Positions 60,833-64,000 of a stretch of DNA of 64,000 nt are shown piece after piece (the first letter of the stretch is position 1; the number at the start of each line of letters is the position of its first letter). A model generated the notes under the pieces. It did not search any database, was not told the origin of the DNA, and worked only from the letters and a program-made list of their open reading frames with translations. The DNA lies in contig NZ_PEGH01000004.1 of the NCBI RefSeq assembly GCF_002737755.1, positions 248,001 through 312,000 on the forward strand. The letters are read 5' to 3'. Both the position numbers and the translations under genes were made by a program. The stretch comes from Caulobacter sp. BP25. Lineage in GTDB: Bacteria; Pseudomonadota; Alphaproteobacteria; Caulobacterales; Caulobacteraceae.

Positions 60833-60886
60833 GTCGTCCCTCCCCTTTTTGTTGGGAGGAGCATGCGTTCGGATATCGCGGTTCGC

Positions 60887-60911
60887 AATCCTCCCCCGCT
60901 GGGGGAGGATT
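60887..60911. repeat. Short GGGGGAGG hairpin after metH
   Basis: A perfect 11-base stem AATCCTCCCCC / GGGGGAGGATT with loop GCT, eight bases beyond the metH stop. It lacks a T-run in either useful direction, so it looks more like a short repeat than a terminator. Confidence 0.6.
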
Positions 60912-60919
60912 TTCCGTCC

Positions 60920-63607
<2,688 letters not shown>

Positions 63608-63631
63608 TTCAGGATCCAGCAGCAGTCATCC

Positions 63632-63778
63632 CTTCTCCCCTTGCGGGAGAAGGTGGCCCGCGAAGCGGGTCGGATGAGGGGTTGAAGAACATCGCCGCCG
63701 CGAGACAGCGGTTGAAGGGCCGGCTAGACCCCTCATCCGTCGCCTTCGGCGACACCTTCTCCCACATGGGGAGAAGGA
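63632..63778. repeat. Palindromic element between the two metH genes (about 147 bp)
   Basis: Ends CCTTCTCCC...GGGAGAAGG are complementary, and internal pairs include GGTGGCCCGCGAAGCGGGT and CGCCTTCGGCG. It fills almost the whole gap between the split metH genes. This family differs from the GGGGGAGG repeats. Confidence 0.65.
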
Positions 63779-63796
63779 GAATTGAAGTTAGAGACA

Positions 63797-64000
63797 CTAA
63801 GCCAACTCGAACGGTTCGAGGCCCGCCAGGCGCATGGCCTTGGGGCGCTCGGGGATCTGGCGGGGCTTCACGCCGCGCACTTCATCGGCGACGTGGCGGA
63901 TGTGGTCCGGCGTCGTGCCGCAGCAGCCGCCCAGGATGTTGACGAGACCGTCCTTGGCCCACTCGTGCAGGGCGTGGCCGGTCTCGTGCGGCTCCTCGTC
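63797..64000 (-). CDS. metH: Homocysteine S-methyltransferase module of methionine synthase (5' partial)
   Basis: The last 67 residues of a homocysteine-binding methyltransferase domain. The zinc-binding GGCCGTTPDHIRHV motif near base 63926 is diagnostic. The 5' part is outside the window. It supplies the module missing from the neighbouring 895-residue MetH; the two genes lie in one direction 189 bases apart. Confidence 0.88.
   Translation of the reverse strand, partial: DEEPHETGHALHEWAKDGLVNILGGCCGTTPDHIRHVADEVRGVKPRQIPERPKAMRLAGLEPFELA

Noticed and set aside
60887..60911. An intrinsic terminator for metH
   Set aside because: The hairpin is strong but no T-run follows in the metH direction; it is listed as a short repeat.

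Overview
The window is high-GC alphaproteobacterial chromosome, almost certainly Caulobacter (C. vibrioides/crescentus/segnis group). The best single marker is a circularly permuted two-piece tmRNA gene at about 28.65-28.95 kb, whose tag reading frame encodes ANDNFAEEFAVAA, the Caulobacter proteolysis tag. Directly beside it lies sspB, the adaptor that recognises that tag. GTG and TTG starts are frequent, and genes are packed in short operons with 4-bp ATGA/GTGA overlaps. No tRNA, rRNA, CRISPR or prophage was seen.

Layout. 0-9.3 kb: the tail of a CoxE-like VWA gene with an apparent frameshift, exported hypotheticals, a TetR regulator, a transglutaminase-like protein, a drug-efflux MFS, a leucine-dehydrogenase-like enzyme, a lipoprotein hydrolase coupled to a uracil-DNA glycosylase, and a hotdog thioesterase. 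9.3-15.6 kb: a GST, a nucleoside transporter, a five-loop EF-hand protein and a DevBCA-like ABC exporter. 15.6-16.5 kb: a gene-free block of repeats (element copy A). 16.5-24.3 kb: SDR, FadL, Mrp/ApbC, a HAD phosphatase with serB, miaA and a CinA-type deamidase. 24.3-27.1 kb: ilvBN behind an attenuator with an Ile-Val-Leu leader peptide. 27.1-28.6 kb: a divergent AraC / small membrane protein / Atu4866 cassette around a perfect 15-bp inverted repeat. 28.6-30.1 kb: ssrA, sspB and a thioesterase. 30.2-37.3 kb: a serine hydrolase, a RusA-like nuclease with a DUF1697 protein, fumC, yccF, a polyprenyl synthase and a TrmN6-like methyltransferase. 37.3-38.2 kb: a second gene-poor repeat block (element copy B, inverted). 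38.2-45.5 kb: a deoxyribosyltransferase-like protein, a CAP protein, YceI, ilvC, an RcnB-like protein, DUF924, a CsgG-like protein and thyA. 45.5-46.5 kb: an intergenic block with an IS1595/ISXO2 transposase remnant. 46.5-54.4 kb: a quinone reductase, folA, a MASE1 hybrid kinase, an SMP-30 protein and a TonB-dependent receptor. 54.4-64 kb: an OYE / acyl-CoA dehydrogenase / monooxygenase cluster, a DnaJ-like chaperone, an exported GH1 glucosidase and metH split into two genes.

Themes. Branched-chain amino-acid synthesis (ilvB, ilvN, ilvC), thymidylate/folate/methionine one-carbon metabolism (thyA, folA, split metH), and tmRNA-SspB protein quality control are the recognisable functional groups. 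The most novel-looking material is a roughly 420-500 bp dispersed element present twice in opposite orientation. In each copy a GGGGGAGG palindrome cluster abuts the same end, and short reading frames are conserved between copies on both strands. Candidate regulatory structures include a terminator hairpin that buries a downstream Shine-Dalgarno, a shared CAAACA-TT-TGTTTG palindrome in front of two fatty-acid/redox units, and a perfect inverted repeat in the AraC divergent promoter.
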